DNA of 64,000 bases from Thermoproteota archaeon (GCA_003352285.1 QQVN01000005.1:534380-598379); one strand, 5' to 3'. Positions 17,693 through 26,048 are shown, numbered from the stretch's first letter. Numbers and translations are program-made. The notes: generated by a model from the sequence alone, not told the origin.

Positions 17693-18892
17693 TCATAGTG
17701 TTATTGAATCATCAATTTCTTTGCTGATAAATAACTGATACCAAATTTCTAAAGCTAGTAATCCTAAAAATTTATTCACGTATCGCGTATCTAAATTGTC
17801 CCGATCAATATGTTTTTGAATCCATTCTTTGTTAATCAATTTTGATTTAACAATGTTTGAATTAATGAGATAGGATTTGCATAATTCATGTCCAATAGAT
17901 TTCCAAAGATTGGAGGTATTGACTGAGAATCCCAGTTTTTCATTAGAGATTAGATGTTCAACTCCATGTTTTTTTAGTAAATTTCTCAGTGGGATTTTTC
18001 CAATATTGTTTTGGAAATCATATTTTTTGTTTTGATGTATTTTACAGGCATAATGGGTTAACTTAGGAGATAAGATAGGAGTAACCGATGTTATTCCGAA
18101 ATGATTGTTAATTTTACTATTTATCGGACTAAAATTATAAAGTAATTTTCCGTTATAGTCTGCTAAAAATACCTGCGTCAGTTCTGGAAGTGAGTTATCA
18201 AACCAGTGTGACAGTTTAGTGTGAATCTTACCCCATGAAAATGGAATATTTTGACCAAATAGGGATTCTTGGTCTGGTACATGATCTCTTTCATGACATT
18301 GTAAATATGCAGTACTTTTTTCAATTGGAGTGGAACTTGAATTAATCAAAGAGAGGTATTTTTTATATCTAAAAGTATAACCCCCAAATAACTCATCTCC
18401 TCCATCACCAGAAGCCAAAATTTTGGAAAAAGTTTGTGCTTCTTTTACAACATAATACCAATGTAAATCCCAAAAGGGTTGTTTAATGATGGATATAGCT
18501 TTTGGTAATTCTTCAAGATAATTTTTGAGAAAAATGACTTTATGATCAACGCCAAAGTGTTCAGTAATTTTACTTGCTTGAATAGTTTCATCTGTACTAT
18601 CCGCAAACTTTATTGAAAATGCAGTAATTTCCCAATCCGGTAAAAATTTTTTTAGATACAATAGTGTCAGGGTGGAGTCAATACCACCACTAAGAGCAAT
18701 TGAGATTTTTTTTTCTTTATTATTTGATAATGTGCTATGCAAATACTCTTTGATGATTTTTTCAATTTGTTCATCAGAATAATTTTCACTAGGGAGAAAA
18801 TCCTTCCAGGAGAGTTTTGGTAATTTTGGAGAATGGTTTGAATCATAACGAAGTGAAAGAATTTCTATGATTGATTGAGGCGATATTTCCAA
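17693..18892 (-). CDS. Asparagine-synthase-like amidotransferase lacking the glutaminase domain
   Basis: 399 residues. The C-terminal domain of AsnB-type enzymes is recognised by the PP-loop SIALSGGIDSTLTLLYLKK and the conserved ASGDGGDELFGGY. The usual N-terminal class II glutaminase domain, which starts with a catalytic Cys, is absent; only about 35 residues precede a short linker. The protein would activate a carboxylate with ATP and use free ammonia or a partner glutaminase. It lies 8 nt downstream of a nucleotide-sugar dehydrogenase gene that makes a uronic acid, so amidation of a hexuronate is a reasonable inference. The start is TTG. Confidence 0.8.
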   Translation of the reverse strand: MEISPQSIIEILSLRYDSNHSPKLPKLSWKDFLPSENYSDEQIEKIIKEYLHSTLSNNKEKKISIALSGGIDSTLTLLYLKKFLPDWEITAFSIKFADSTDETIQASKITEHFGVDHKVIFLKNYLEELPKAISIIKQPFWDLHWYYVVKEAQTFSKILASGDGGDELFGGYTFRYKKYLSLINSSSTPIEKSTAYLQCHERDHVPDQESLFGQNIPFSWGKIHTKLSHWFDNSLPELTQVFLADYNGKLLYNFSPINSKINNHFGITSVTPILSPKLTHYACKIHQNKKYDFQNNIGKIPLRNLLKKHGVEHLISNEKLGFSVNTSNLWKSIGHELCKSYLINSNIVKSKLINKEWIQKHIDRDNLDTRYVNKFLGLLALEIWYQLFISKEIDDSITL

Positions 18893-18900
18893 TGAATTCC

Positions 18901-20289
18901 TTATCCTCTACCTACTCCTTTGAAGATTAAACCAACTTTTTCGACTTCTTTTGGTTCAAAAACACCTCTAGAATCAATCAGTAAAGGATTTTTCATTCTT
19001 GATTTCAAAAAGCCAGGATCAATGTTTAGAAATTCATTATGAGCTGTAAGTAAGACTAAACAATCAATATCGGAAAGAATTTCTGCAAAATTATTTTCCA
19101 CCATAATATCATATACAGTAGAATTTGAAAAATATGGATCGTAAATCTTGATTTTTGCTCCTTTTTTCTTTAATTCATCAATAACAATTTTTGCAGGAGA
19201 TAGTTGAAGATCTTTTACATTGGGTTTATACGAAACTCCTAGAATTAGAATAGAGCTTTCCTTTAATCCAATGTTTGCATCTGAGAATGCTTGTGTTATC
19301 AAATCTACCACGTGAAATGGCATTTTTTCATTAATTTTTCTTCCAGCTTTAACAATACTAAGTTCATTTAGGCCTGCAGCTGTCGAAGAATTCAGTAATT
19401 GGTATGAATTTACTGGGAGGCATGGACCCCCTACACCAGCTCCAGGATAATGCACTTGAAAATTATATTTTGTTTTAGCAGCCTCTAACACTGTCATTGT
19501 ATCTATTCCGAGTTTTTCAAAGAGTAATGCTAATTCATTTATGAATGCAATATTAATATCCCTAAAAACATTTGTGGTAAGTTTTACAGCATTAGCTGTT
19601 TTGCAATTGGGCATTGGAATCAAATCTACGGGAAAAACATGTTTGTATAATTCTATAATTATGCGCTGAGTTTTCTCATTAATTGCACCAACCAATCTAG
19701 GTAATTTCGAAAAATCTATTGCAATCTCTCCTGGATTGGCTGTTTCAGGACATACGCCGATAGAAAAATTTACTCCTACCTTCAATCGATTATCATCTCC
19801 TTCAATTATTTTGATTAATTCATTTTCAATAAAACCAGGTTCAATGGTGCTTTCTACTATTACTAGAGTGCCATCAGCCAATAATTTGTTAAGTTGTTTT
19901 CCAACAATTCTCAATGCAGAATAATCAGGAACATTAGTTTCATCCATGGGAGTGGGTAATGAGAGAAGAATTACATCAGAGGCAGGAACAGCTCTCTCAA
20001 TATCATTTGTAGCTTGAAATTTTTTATTTTTTGTTACATTTTCAAAAATTACGTCATATTCAGGTTCATCTTTTAATGGGTAGATGCCTGAATTTATTTT
20101 ATCGATTAACTCAGAGTTAATATCCACTCCAACAGTCATTAAACCAGATTTTGCAAATGATAGCGCAGTGGGTAATCCAATCCTACCAATACCGATAACA
20201 CATACTGTGATTTTATCTTCATTGATTTTTTTTATTATTTCGTTTATCTCCAAATTCAGGATTTTGTTATTATTTTCAGACATTTCCAT
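18901..20289 (-). CDS. wecC: UDP-N-acetyl-D-mannosaminuronate dehydrogenase-like nucleotide-sugar dehydrogenase
   Basis: 462 residues, typical for the UDP-glucose/UDP-ManNAc 6-dehydrogenase family. The N-terminal NAD site is VCVIGIGRIGLPTALSFAKSG, the catalytic Cys is in GAGVGGPCLPVNSY, and the C-terminal UDP-binding domain carries ILILGVSYKPNVKDLQLSP. It oxidises the C6 hydroxyl of a nucleotide sugar to the uronic acid in two NAD-dependent steps. The substrate (ManNAc, GlcNAc or other) cannot be settled from motifs; the gene symbol is a best match only. First gene of an operon with the asparagine-synthase-like gene; divergent from the epimerase at 20396. Confidence 0.88.
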   Translation of the reverse strand: MEMSENNNKILNLEINEIIKKINEDKITVCVIGIGRIGLPTALSFAKSGLMTVGVDINSELIDKINSGIYPLKDEPEYDVIFENVTKNKKFQATNDIERAVPASDVILLSLPTPMDETNVPDYSALRIVGKQLNKLLADGTLVIVESTIEPGFIENELIKIIEGDDNRLKVGVNFSIGVCPETANPGEIAIDFSKLPRLVGAINEKTQRIIIELYKHVFPVDLIPMPNCKTANAVKLTTNVFRDINIAFINELALLFEKLGIDTMTVLEAAKTKYNFQVHYPGAGVGGPCLPVNSYQLLNSSTAAGLNELSIVKAGRKINEKMPFHVVDLITQAFSDANIGLKESSILILGVSYKPNVKDLQLSPAKIVIDELKKKGAKIKIYDPYFSNSTVYDIMVENNFAEILSDIDCLVLLTAHNEFLNIDPGFLKSRMKNPLLIDSRGVFEPKEVEKVGLIFKGVGRG

Positions 20290-20395
20290 TTCCTAAGAGT
20301 TTAATTGATTTGAAGCAAATTTGGTACTTTATTTAATTTTGGATTATTAAGAATTTTTTATTAAAACTTAAAGATATGACAGAACTAGCATCCGC

Positions 20396-21301
20396 ATGAG
20401 ATTTGTTGTTACAGGAGGAGCGGGTTTTATCGGAAGTCATATCGTTAAAAATTTGCTCAAAAGTGGTCATGAAGTATCTGTTATTGATAACATGCATACA
20501 GGAAGAAAGGAAAATATCAGTTCAATTCTTGATAACATAAATTTTTACGAATATGACATAAGAGATTATGAAAAAATTGAATCGGTCTTGAGTAGCTGTG
20601 ACGGGATTTTTCATGAAGCTGCTTTAACAGTTGTACAGGAATCTTTCATAAAACAGAAAGATTATCATGAGGTAAATGTTGTTGGTACAAGAAATATTTT
20701 TGAAATTTCAAAAAAATATGATTTAAAAGTGATCTTTGCTTCTAGTTCAAGCATATATGGTAATGCATTAAAAATTCCAATAAATGAAGATGCTCCACGT
20801 ATGCCAATTAATCCATATGGACAAACAAAATTGGATGATGAAAAACTTGCTCAACAATTCAATATTGATGGAGGAAAAATCATTGGATTAAGATACTTTA
20901 ATGTTTTTGGTAAGGGACAAACTGGTTCATATGCAGGCGTCATCACTAAATTCATGAACAATCTAAATGAAAAATTAGATCTTGTAATTAATGGAGATGG
21001 AACTCAAGTCAGAGATTTTGTTCATGTAGAAGATGTTGCAAAAGCAAATCTATTAGCTATGGAGAGTAGTATTAGCAAAGGATTCTTTAACATTGGTACT
21101 GGTGTAAAAACTTCAATTACTGAATTGGCAAAAATGATGATTGATATTTGGAATTCATCTTCAGGGATAAAATTTGCCAAAGCCCTAGAAGGAGATGTAA
21201 AAATTAGTCAAGCAGATATTAAATTGACTCAAAAAACCCTAGGTTGGAAATATAACATGAGCTTAAGAGAAGGATTAAAAAATCTCAAAAAGCAAGGTTA
21301 G
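20396..21301 (+). CDS. NAD-dependent nucleotide-sugar epimerase (GalE/WbpP-like)
   Basis: 301 residues. Extended SDR with FVVTGGAGFIGSHIVKNLL at the N-terminus, ASSSSIYGNA (catalytic Ser) and YGQTK (catalytic Tyr and Lys), and the C-terminal VRDFVHVEDVAKANLLAM. These enzymes epimerise C4 of UDP-sugars or act as dehydratases; the 4-epimerase assignment rests on overall similarity. It faces the dehydrogenase gene across 106 nt that must hold both promoters. The 3' end shares the four bases TTAG with the stop codon of the converging GT4 gene. Confidence 0.88.
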   Translation: MRFVVTGGAGFIGSHIVKNLLKSGHEVSVIDNMHTGRKENISSILDNINFYEYDIRDYEKIESVLSSCDGIFHEAALTVVQESFIKQKDYHEVNVVGTRNIFEISKKYDLKVIFASSSSIYGNALKIPINEDAPRMPINPYGQTKLDDEKLAQQFNIDGGKIIGLRYFNVFGKGQTGSYAGVITKFMNNLNEKLDLVINGDGTQVRDFVHVEDVAKANLLAMESSISKGFFNIGTGVKTSITELAKMMIDIWNSSSGIKFAKALEGDVKISQADIKLTQKTLGWKYNMSLREGLKNLKKQG

Positions 21302-22248
21302 TTTTTCAAAAGATTTTTGTAAAAATTAAGATATTTGTCCAACAGTACATCCCAAGTAAAATTCTTGATGATATACTCATATGCATGATCTGAAAAGAAG
21401 TTTGCCTTATCCTGATTTTTTAAGAGATCGTTTATTGCTTCAAGTAATTTTGTTGGTGAATTGGGCGGTACTAAGATTCCAGTTTTGGAATTCTCAATAA
21501 TTTCTGGAACACCTCCTACTTCAGTACTTACTACAGGAATTTTTAAAAAAAAGGCTTCTTTGATTACCTGAGGAATACTTTCTATTCTAGAAGGAATGAC
21601 CAACATTCTGGATTTGCAGAGTTGTGTCATAGCCTCGTTCCAAGAGACGTTTGTACAATATACAACATCAGCATTAATTTTTGGTTCGATCTCTTTTAAG
21701 ATATCAATTCCTTTTTCATAGCTGTCTCTGCCAATATAGATAATTTGATTTAATTTCTGTGATGCCTTTGGTATATCATCGAATTTTTTTGTATCTAATG
21801 GGGCTGGAAGATATTCAAAGTTAATTTTTAATTTTTCTCGATATGAATGTTGTACAGTTTTGGAGTCGGTAGTTAATACATCTGCCAATGCAAGTGCTTT
21901 TTTTTCTCCTATTTTTGCCAATGTGCCAGTGGGTGATGAGTGTATCATGGAAACTTGTTCAGAGTAAACTCCATGTACCGAAAGAACTTTTTTCCTGGCA
22001 TTAACTTGTTTCATAACAAATGCAGAAGGAATATTCCACGCATGAACTATATCGTATTTTTCTTTGGCAAATTTTGCTTTTAGTGTACCAAATAATGTAA
22101 ATGATGGATTCTTCAGTTTTTTTATTGGTATATGTGGTACATCCATTAGATCTACTTCAATATCATTTTCACGTAATTTCTCAGCAACTCTTTTTGCATG
22201 TCCTCCAATTCCACCCTTGTAGGTAGGAGCAATATACAGGATTTTCAT
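21298..22248 (-). CDS. GT4-family glycosyltransferase (copy 3)
   Basis: 316 residues. GT-B fold with ILYIAPTYKGGIGGHAKRVAEKL at the start (Gly-rich nucleotide-sugar loop), IYIGRDSYEKGIDILKEI, and the donor site PSRIESIPQVIKEAFFLKIPVVSTEVGG. Not closely related to the paired copies at 14397 and 16625. Predicted to add a sugar to a growing glycan at the inner membrane face. It marks the right end of the glycan region; the tetraether-synthase-like gene follows upstream on the same strand, 55 nt away, but has its own context. Confidence 0.88.
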   Translation of the reverse strand: MKILYIAPTYKGGIGGHAKRVAEKLRENDIEVDLMDVPHIPIKKLKNPSFTLFGTLKAKFAKEKYDIVHAWNIPSAFVMKQVNARKKVLSVHGVYSEQVSMIHSSPTGTLAKIGEKKALALADVLTTDSKTVQHSYREKLKINFEYLPAPLDTKKFDDIPKASQKLNQIIYIGRDSYEKGIDILKEIEPKINADVVYCTNVSWNEAMTQLCKSRMLVIPSRIESIPQVIKEAFFLKIPVVSTEVGGVPEIIENSKTGILVPPNSPTKLLEAINDLLKNQDKANFFSDHAYEYIIKNFTWDVLLDKYLNFYKNLLKN

Positions 22249-22303
22249 TTACAAAAAAATAGTTTCTAGATTTAAAAGGTATTAGATTAAAAAATTAATT
22301 TTT

Positions 22304-23968
22304 CTACATTACTGCCTGTGATGCTTCATGAAACATCTGGCTTTTTGCACAACCTGCAGCAAGTTCATCGCCTGCTCCACGTCTCATTAGACCTCTGTAA
22401 AGACCGTCTTCTAGCTTAACGCCTTCTCTTTGTTCCCATTCTTCTACAGTAATAGAATATTTCTTTTGGATTCTGTCTCTGTACCATTCTGGAATTACAT
22501 TGAATGCACAGAATGGAATGATTCTAAGATCTGGGGTTACATAATGAATGTCACATCTTTGTAGTCTCTCTAGGTCTTCATTGTATTTGTCTTGGAAGTG
22601 CATCATACCAAGGAATAATCCCTTGACATGCCAAGAGCCAACAGAATCAAATGATCTCTTCATGAGTATGTTACCAAACATCTTTGCAAGATCCAAGCCT
22701 GCGGGTTGTTTCTTTGTATCAACAAAACCTTTGAGTTTTCTGACAACTTCAAGCATTGTAAAGTACTTGTTTTTACCAGAACGAATCTCTTCTGCTTTAT
22801 CCTCAAATAATTCTAGCATACCTTGAATATCACAGAATCTTGTTAGTGGGACGAATTTCTTGGTTTCAGCATCCTCAAAGATGTATGTTCCTGCACCACA
22901 TGCAAAGTGGATTGATAATTCATACTTTGGTTTACTAGAAAATGCTTCAATTACGTTTGTTAATGGCATGCAACTTGGAACTGGGAACCAGTCATCAACT
23001 GTTACATCACCGTTTGTTTGCTCTTCAATTCTTTGAATACAATCTGGAATGGTAATTCTATATTTTTCACGCTCTTGCTTACCCATTCTTCCTGTCAAGG
23101 AAACTGGTTGGAAATTTACTGCGTGAACTACATCCATGTTCTTTTGTGCATATCGGATAATACCGCCTAATTCATGGTCATTAATTGATTTGATGACAGT
23201 TGGAACAAATACTACTGTTGTACCTGTTTTTCTGCAGCTATCAAGAGCATAAGGAATTTCCCAATGATTCTTTGGGTTTGTTCTTGCAGTTACACCGTCA
23301 AAGCTTAAGTAAAGATTGTTACATCCTGCTAGTCTTACTTCACGAGCAGCTTCAGGATCCATTGCATGTCGGATACCATTGGTATTCATTTGGACATGTT
23401 CAACTCCTTCTTCTTTCATAATTTTGATAACATCAGCGATATCCTCTCGCAACATTGGTTCACCACCAGTAATTTGCATAGAGTTGCCTGGAATTGGTCT
23501 TTCAGAGCGTAGAGTCTTCATCATTGCTCTTACTTGATCTTGTGATGGCTCATACATGTAAGCGCCTTCTAGCCCTTTCTTTACATAGAAGAAGCAGTAC
23601 CAGCATGTGAGATCACATCTATTAGTAACTATCATGTTTGCTAATCCACTGTGTGAAAGATGGTTTGAACACAATCCACAGTTATTTGGACATGAACACT
23701 TGTCAATCATAACATTTGGAGCATGGGCACCTTTGCCATCCATCCAATAAGTACTAAATTTCTTGTACATCTCATAAGAACCAAAGTAAAGCTCCTCACA
23801 TTCACCGTGCGTAGGGCAAGTCTTTGTCATGTAGACTCTGCCATTTCTCTCAAAGACTTCGGCATCTAATATCATGTTACAATCTGGACAGATGCTTTGA
23901 GTAAATCTAATAGTAGATTTCTTACCTACTTGTTTAGTAGATTGATTTGCAATCTGAATTAGAGCCAT
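22304..23968 (-). CDS. tes: Radical SAM tetraether lipid synthase homologue (Tes/GDGT-MAS-like)
   Basis: About 554 residues from the chosen start. Before the radical SAM core lies a Cys-rich region with SICPDCN, TCPTHGEC and CSCPNNCGLC, as in the Tes family; the cluster motif CDLTCWYC (Cys 118, 122, 125) binds the SAM [4Fe-4S], followed by ITGGEPMLRED. A C-terminal region carries further conserved Cys. Tes (from Methanocaldococcus and Methanosarcina relatives) joins two archaeol lipids through their biphytanyl chain ends to make tetraethers. The frame is open to 24115, but a TATA box at 23997-24004 would start transcription near 23974, so the ATG at 23968 is chosen over that at 23983. Confidence 0.82.
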   Translation of the reverse strand: MALIQIANQSTKQVGKKSTIRFTQSICPDCNMILDAEVFERNGRVYMTKTCPTHGECEELYFGSYEMYKKFSTYWMDGKGAHAPNVMIDKCSCPNNCGLCSNHLSHSGLANMIVTNRCDLTCWYCFFYVKKGLEGAYMYEPSQDQVRAMMKTLRSERPIPGNSMQITGGEPMLREDIADVIKIMKEEGVEHVQMNTNGIRHAMDPEAAREVRLAGCNNLYLSFDGVTARTNPKNHWEIPYALDSCRKTGTTVVFVPTVIKSINDHELGGIIRYAQKNMDVVHAVNFQPVSLTGRMGKQEREKYRITIPDCIQRIEEQTNGDVTVDDWFPVPSCMPLTNVIEAFSSKPKYELSIHFACGAGTYIFEDAETKKFVPLTRFCDIQGMLELFEDKAEEIRSGKNKYFTMLEVVRKLKGFVDTKKQPAGLDLAKMFGNILMKRSFDSVGSWHVKGLFLGMMHFQDKYNEDLERLQRCDIHYVTPDLRIIPFCAFNVIPEWYRDRIQKKYSITVEEWEQREGVKLEDGLYRGLMRRGAGDELAAGCAKSQMFHEASQAVM

Positions 23969-23990
23969 ACCTATTAGTGGCATTTTTTCA

Positions 23991-24010
23991 AAATGGTATA
24001 TAATCCATTT
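23991..24010. promoter_or_regulatory. Inverted repeat enclosing the TATA box of the tes-like gene
   Basis: AAATGG (23991-23996) and CCATTT (24005-24010) are perfect inverted arms around TATATAAT (23997-24004). Read on the minus strand, the TATA box lies about 26 nt ahead of a predicted transcription start near 23974, just before the ATG at 23968. A dimeric regulator bound here would block TBP. A second, weaker repeat GGAAT-N10-ATTCC lies at 24027-24046, nearer the TrmB gene. The binding protein is not known; TrmB and DtxR are encoded next door. Confidence 0.5.
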
Positions 24011-24084
24011 CCCACTAGGCCCCGTTGGAATGTGTGTAATTATTCCTGTGGAGTTTAAATACAAAGAACGATCGATTAGATCGC

Positions 24085-24849
24085 ATGAGCATTTCTGATA
24101 AGACACGAAAATCACTAGAAAAAATAGGTTTGACTAGTTATGAAATTAGGACTTTTTCCTCCCTTCTCAAAGACGGAGAATTAACTGCGTCTGATCTTAG
24201 TCAAAAATCAGGAGTGCCATATTCAAAGATCTACGAAGTGTTAGGAACACTTGAGGATAAAGGATGGATTGGCTCTGATGACTCTCGTCCAACAAAATAT
24301 TTCCCAAAATCTCCAAAGACCGGCTTAGAGACCACAAAGCAAAAAATGGAGATAGACTTTGCAGCAAACCAGAGTATTATTTTAAATGAACTTGTTCCAC
24401 TCTATGAAAAAAGTGGTACTAGTGAAAGGCCTGACATTTGGGTCTTATCAGGTACCGTAAACATTGCAGCAAAAATCTTGGAAATGGTAGAATCTTGCAG
24501 AAGTGAAGTCATGATTGCTCTCCCTGAGGCAGGTCAGGCCTTAGTAAAGCAGGCATTACCAAAATTACGATCATTGCATGATAGGGGTGTAAAAATAACA
24601 ATTCTAACATCAGATAAGATGGATAAAGAGTCACTAAAAGCAATCACTAGAGTAGCCACAGTAAAAGTGAAAAAAGGTCTTTTTGGAGGAGGTATTATCT
24701 CTGATAAACGCTATGTAGTAATTTTGTTAGGACCTGAAATTGGAAGTACAAATGCTGAAACAGTCGCAATATGGGCAGATCATGCTGGATTAGCAGGATT
24801 TGCAAGGGAATACTTTGAATATTTATTAAAAGATTCAAAGAAGTCATAG
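24085..24849 (+). CDS. TrmB-family transcriptional regulator
   Basis: 254 residues. An N-terminal winged helix-turn-helix (about 10-75: IGLTSYEIRTFSSLL, LTASDLSQKSGVPYSKIYEVLGTLEDKGWI) is the hallmark of TrmB regulators. The rest (90-250) resembles the phospholipase-D-like effector domain of this family (EVMIALPEAGQALV, RGVKITILTSDKMD). TrmB proteins sense sugars or other small molecules and repress or activate genes. A TATA-like TTTAAATAC lies near 24053. It is divergent from the tes-like gene, with 116 nt between the two starts, and sits 1 nt ahead of a DtxR gene, so both regulators are probably cotranscribed. Confidence 0.88.
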   Translation: MSISDKTRKSLEKIGLTSYEIRTFSSLLKDGELTASDLSQKSGVPYSKIYEVLGTLEDKGWIGSDDSRPTKYFPKSPKTGLETTKQKMEIDFAANQSIILNELVPLYEKSGTSERPDIWVLSGTVNIAAKILEMVESCRSEVMIALPEAGQALVKQALPKLRSLHDRGVKITILTSDKMDKESLKAITRVATVKVKKGLFGGGIISDKRYVVILLGPEIGSTNAETVAIWADHAGLAGFAREYFEYLLKDSKKS

Positions 24850-24850
24850 T

Positions 24851-25309
24851 ATGGATTCATTGGATCAGGAAGTTCTTTTTGTTGGAACTGCTGAAGCAGA
24901 GCATGTTGAGATGTATCTCAAAGCAATCTGGCATATCAAAGAACGTGGAGAGGACGTCAAGATTAGCTCAATTGCAAAGATGCTCAATGTAAGACAACCA
25001 AGTGTGGTTCAAATGCTCAAAAAGCTCAATGAACAAAAATTAGTCAATTATAACAAAGCAGGAGTAACATTAACCCAAGAGGGAGAAAGGATAGGATCCG
25101 TAATGATGAGAAATAGTAGACTCCTTGAAGTTTTGATGGACAGTGCACTAAAAATAGAAATTGATGAAGAGATGGTTTGCGGAGTAGAGCATCATATGAA
25201 TAAACAATTTACAAATGCATTATGTACCATGCTAAAACACCCTAGAAAGTGTCCTCATGACCATGAAATTCCAATGGGTGAATGTTGTAAACAAAACAAT
25301 GAAGAATAA
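24851..25309 (+). CDS. DtxR/MntR-family metal-dependent transcriptional regulator
   Basis: 152 residues. The N-terminal winged helix (about 15-75: AEHVEMYLKAIWHIKE, ISSIAKMLNVRQPSVVQMLKKL) is typical of DtxR/MntR. The dimer and metal domain carries likely ligands MVCGVEHHMNK (Cys, Glu, His) and a Cys/His-rich end CPHDHEIPMGECC. No SH3-like third domain is present, as in MntR-type members. It should repress metal uptake or homeostasis genes when Fe or Mn is bound. It starts 1 nt after the TrmB stop codon. The gap that follows holds an ATG of a small zinc protein. Confidence 0.88.
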   Translation: MDSLDQEVLFVGTAEAEHVEMYLKAIWHIKERGEDVKISSIAKMLNVRQPSVVQMLKKLNEQKLVNYNKAGVTLTQEGERIGSVMMRNSRLLEVLMDSALKIEIDEEMVCGVEHHMNKQFTNALCTMLKHPRKCPHDHEIPMGECCKQNNEE

Positions 25310-25365
25310 GAATAACTTGTAATTCAAAACCTAAGAGATATAATTAACAAATTTTAAGATTAAAC

Positions 25366-25530
25366 ATGGCATGCTTTTGTGGCTGTGAAACATATCAAAA
25401 AAACGAAGATGGTTTCAAATTAGCTTGTGTAAAATGCGGTCATGGACCACAAAATCATGAAGAAGAATTTCGAGCTGCAGCAAGAGCTAATGAGCAGCAG
25501 AGTCAAAAAAGAGACGCAGATTTTGGATAA
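25366..25530 (+). CDS. Small zinc-binding protein of unknown function
   Basis: 54 residues, starting MACFCGCETYQ and containing LACVKCGHGPQNH. The CxCxC and CxxC-x-H arrangement suggests one bound zinc. The C-terminal half is charged and Gln/Ala-rich and probably helical. I do not recognise a named family. An upstream AT-rich stretch (about 25337-25355) could be its own promoter. The stop TAA (25528-25530) abuts the stop of the converging YjbQ-like gene with no base between. Confidence 0.7.
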   Translation: MACFCGCETYQKNEDGFKLACVKCGHGPQNHEEEFRAAARANEQQSQKRDADFG

Positions 25531-25950
25531 TCATTCGCCTATTATTTTTACTAAAACACGTTTTTGCCTTTTTCCATCAAATTCACCATAAAAGATCTGC
25601 TCCCATGGACCAAAGTCTAGCTTGCCATCTGTGATTGCAACTACAACTTCCCTGCCCATAACTTGTCTCTTTAGATGAGCATCAGCATTATCTTCACCAG
25701 TATCATTATGTTTGTATTGTGAAATTGGTTCGTGAGGAGCCAATCCTTCTAACCATTTTTCATAATCACTATGTAATCCAGATTCATTATCATTGATAAA
25801 GACACTAGCAGTAATATGCATGGCATTCACAAGACACAAACCCTCACGAATTTTACTTTTGTAAACTAATTTTTCTATGTCTTGTGTGATGTTAAGAAAA
25901 GAGATCCTTCTTTTTGTATTAAATGTCAAATATTCAGTAAGTGATTTCAA
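25531..25950 (-). CDS. YjbQ-family protein (UPF0047)
   Basis: 139 residues. The family signature [18 protein letters not shown] followed by [22 protein letters not shown] is complete, with the conserved His in NAMHITASV. The family forms a trimeric cupin-like barrel, and one member was reported to have thiamine-phosphate synthase side activity in E. coli; the true role is not settled. The start is TTG. It is preceded on the same strand by a hairpin and the C/D sRNA candidate. Confidence 0.92.
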   Translation of the reverse strand: MKSLTEYLTFNTKRRISFLNITQDIEKLVYKSKIREGLCLVNAMHITASVFINDNESGLHSDYEKWLEGLAPHEPISQYKHNDTGEDNADAHLKRQVMGREVVVAITDGKLDFGPWEQIFYGEFDGKRQKRVLVKIIGE

Positions 25951-25965
25951 TAGAAATTAAAAATT

Positions 25966-25990
25966 GCTTCTAGAATAAAATTCTAGAGGC
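25966..25990 (-). other. 11-bp hairpin followed by a T-rich stretch
   Basis: TCTAGAAT-AAA-ATTCTAGA is a perfect 8-bp inverted repeat, extended to 11 bp by G-C, C-G and a G-T pair. On the minus strand it comes directly after the sRNA candidate (sharing two bases with its terminal stem) and is followed by AATTTTTAATTT, so it could end or protect that transcript. It lies 16 nt before the YjbQ-like start. A terminator function is inferred, not shown. Confidence 0.4.
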
Positions 25991-26048
25991 AGGCTCAGAA
26001 CTCAAGATCCATATCATCAATCAATGGGATACGTTCATCAACGCCTGC
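25989..26048 (-). ncRNA. C/D box sRNA candidate, D guide matching tRNA-Leu(CAA) anticodon arm
   Basis: On the minus strand the order is terminal stem GCAGGC (26048-26043), C box TTGATGA (26041-26035), 10-nt guide, D' box TTGA (26024-26021), C' box TTGATGA (26020-26014), 15-nt guide (26013-25999), D box CTGA (25998-25995) and closing stem GCCTGC (25994-25989), fully complementary to the first. Length (60 nt) and order match archaeal C/D sRNAs bound by L7Ae, Nop5 and fibrillarin. The D guide would pair with GACUCAAGAUCC, the usual loop of tRNA-Leu(CAA), and the D-plus-five rule points to C34. The D'-C' gap is very short and the C box lacks its first purine. The target tRNA is not in this window. 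Confidence 0.68.

Noticed and set aside
23984-24115. N-terminal extension of the tes-like frame
   Set aside because: It overlaps the promoter and the TrmB start and contains no conserved motif.
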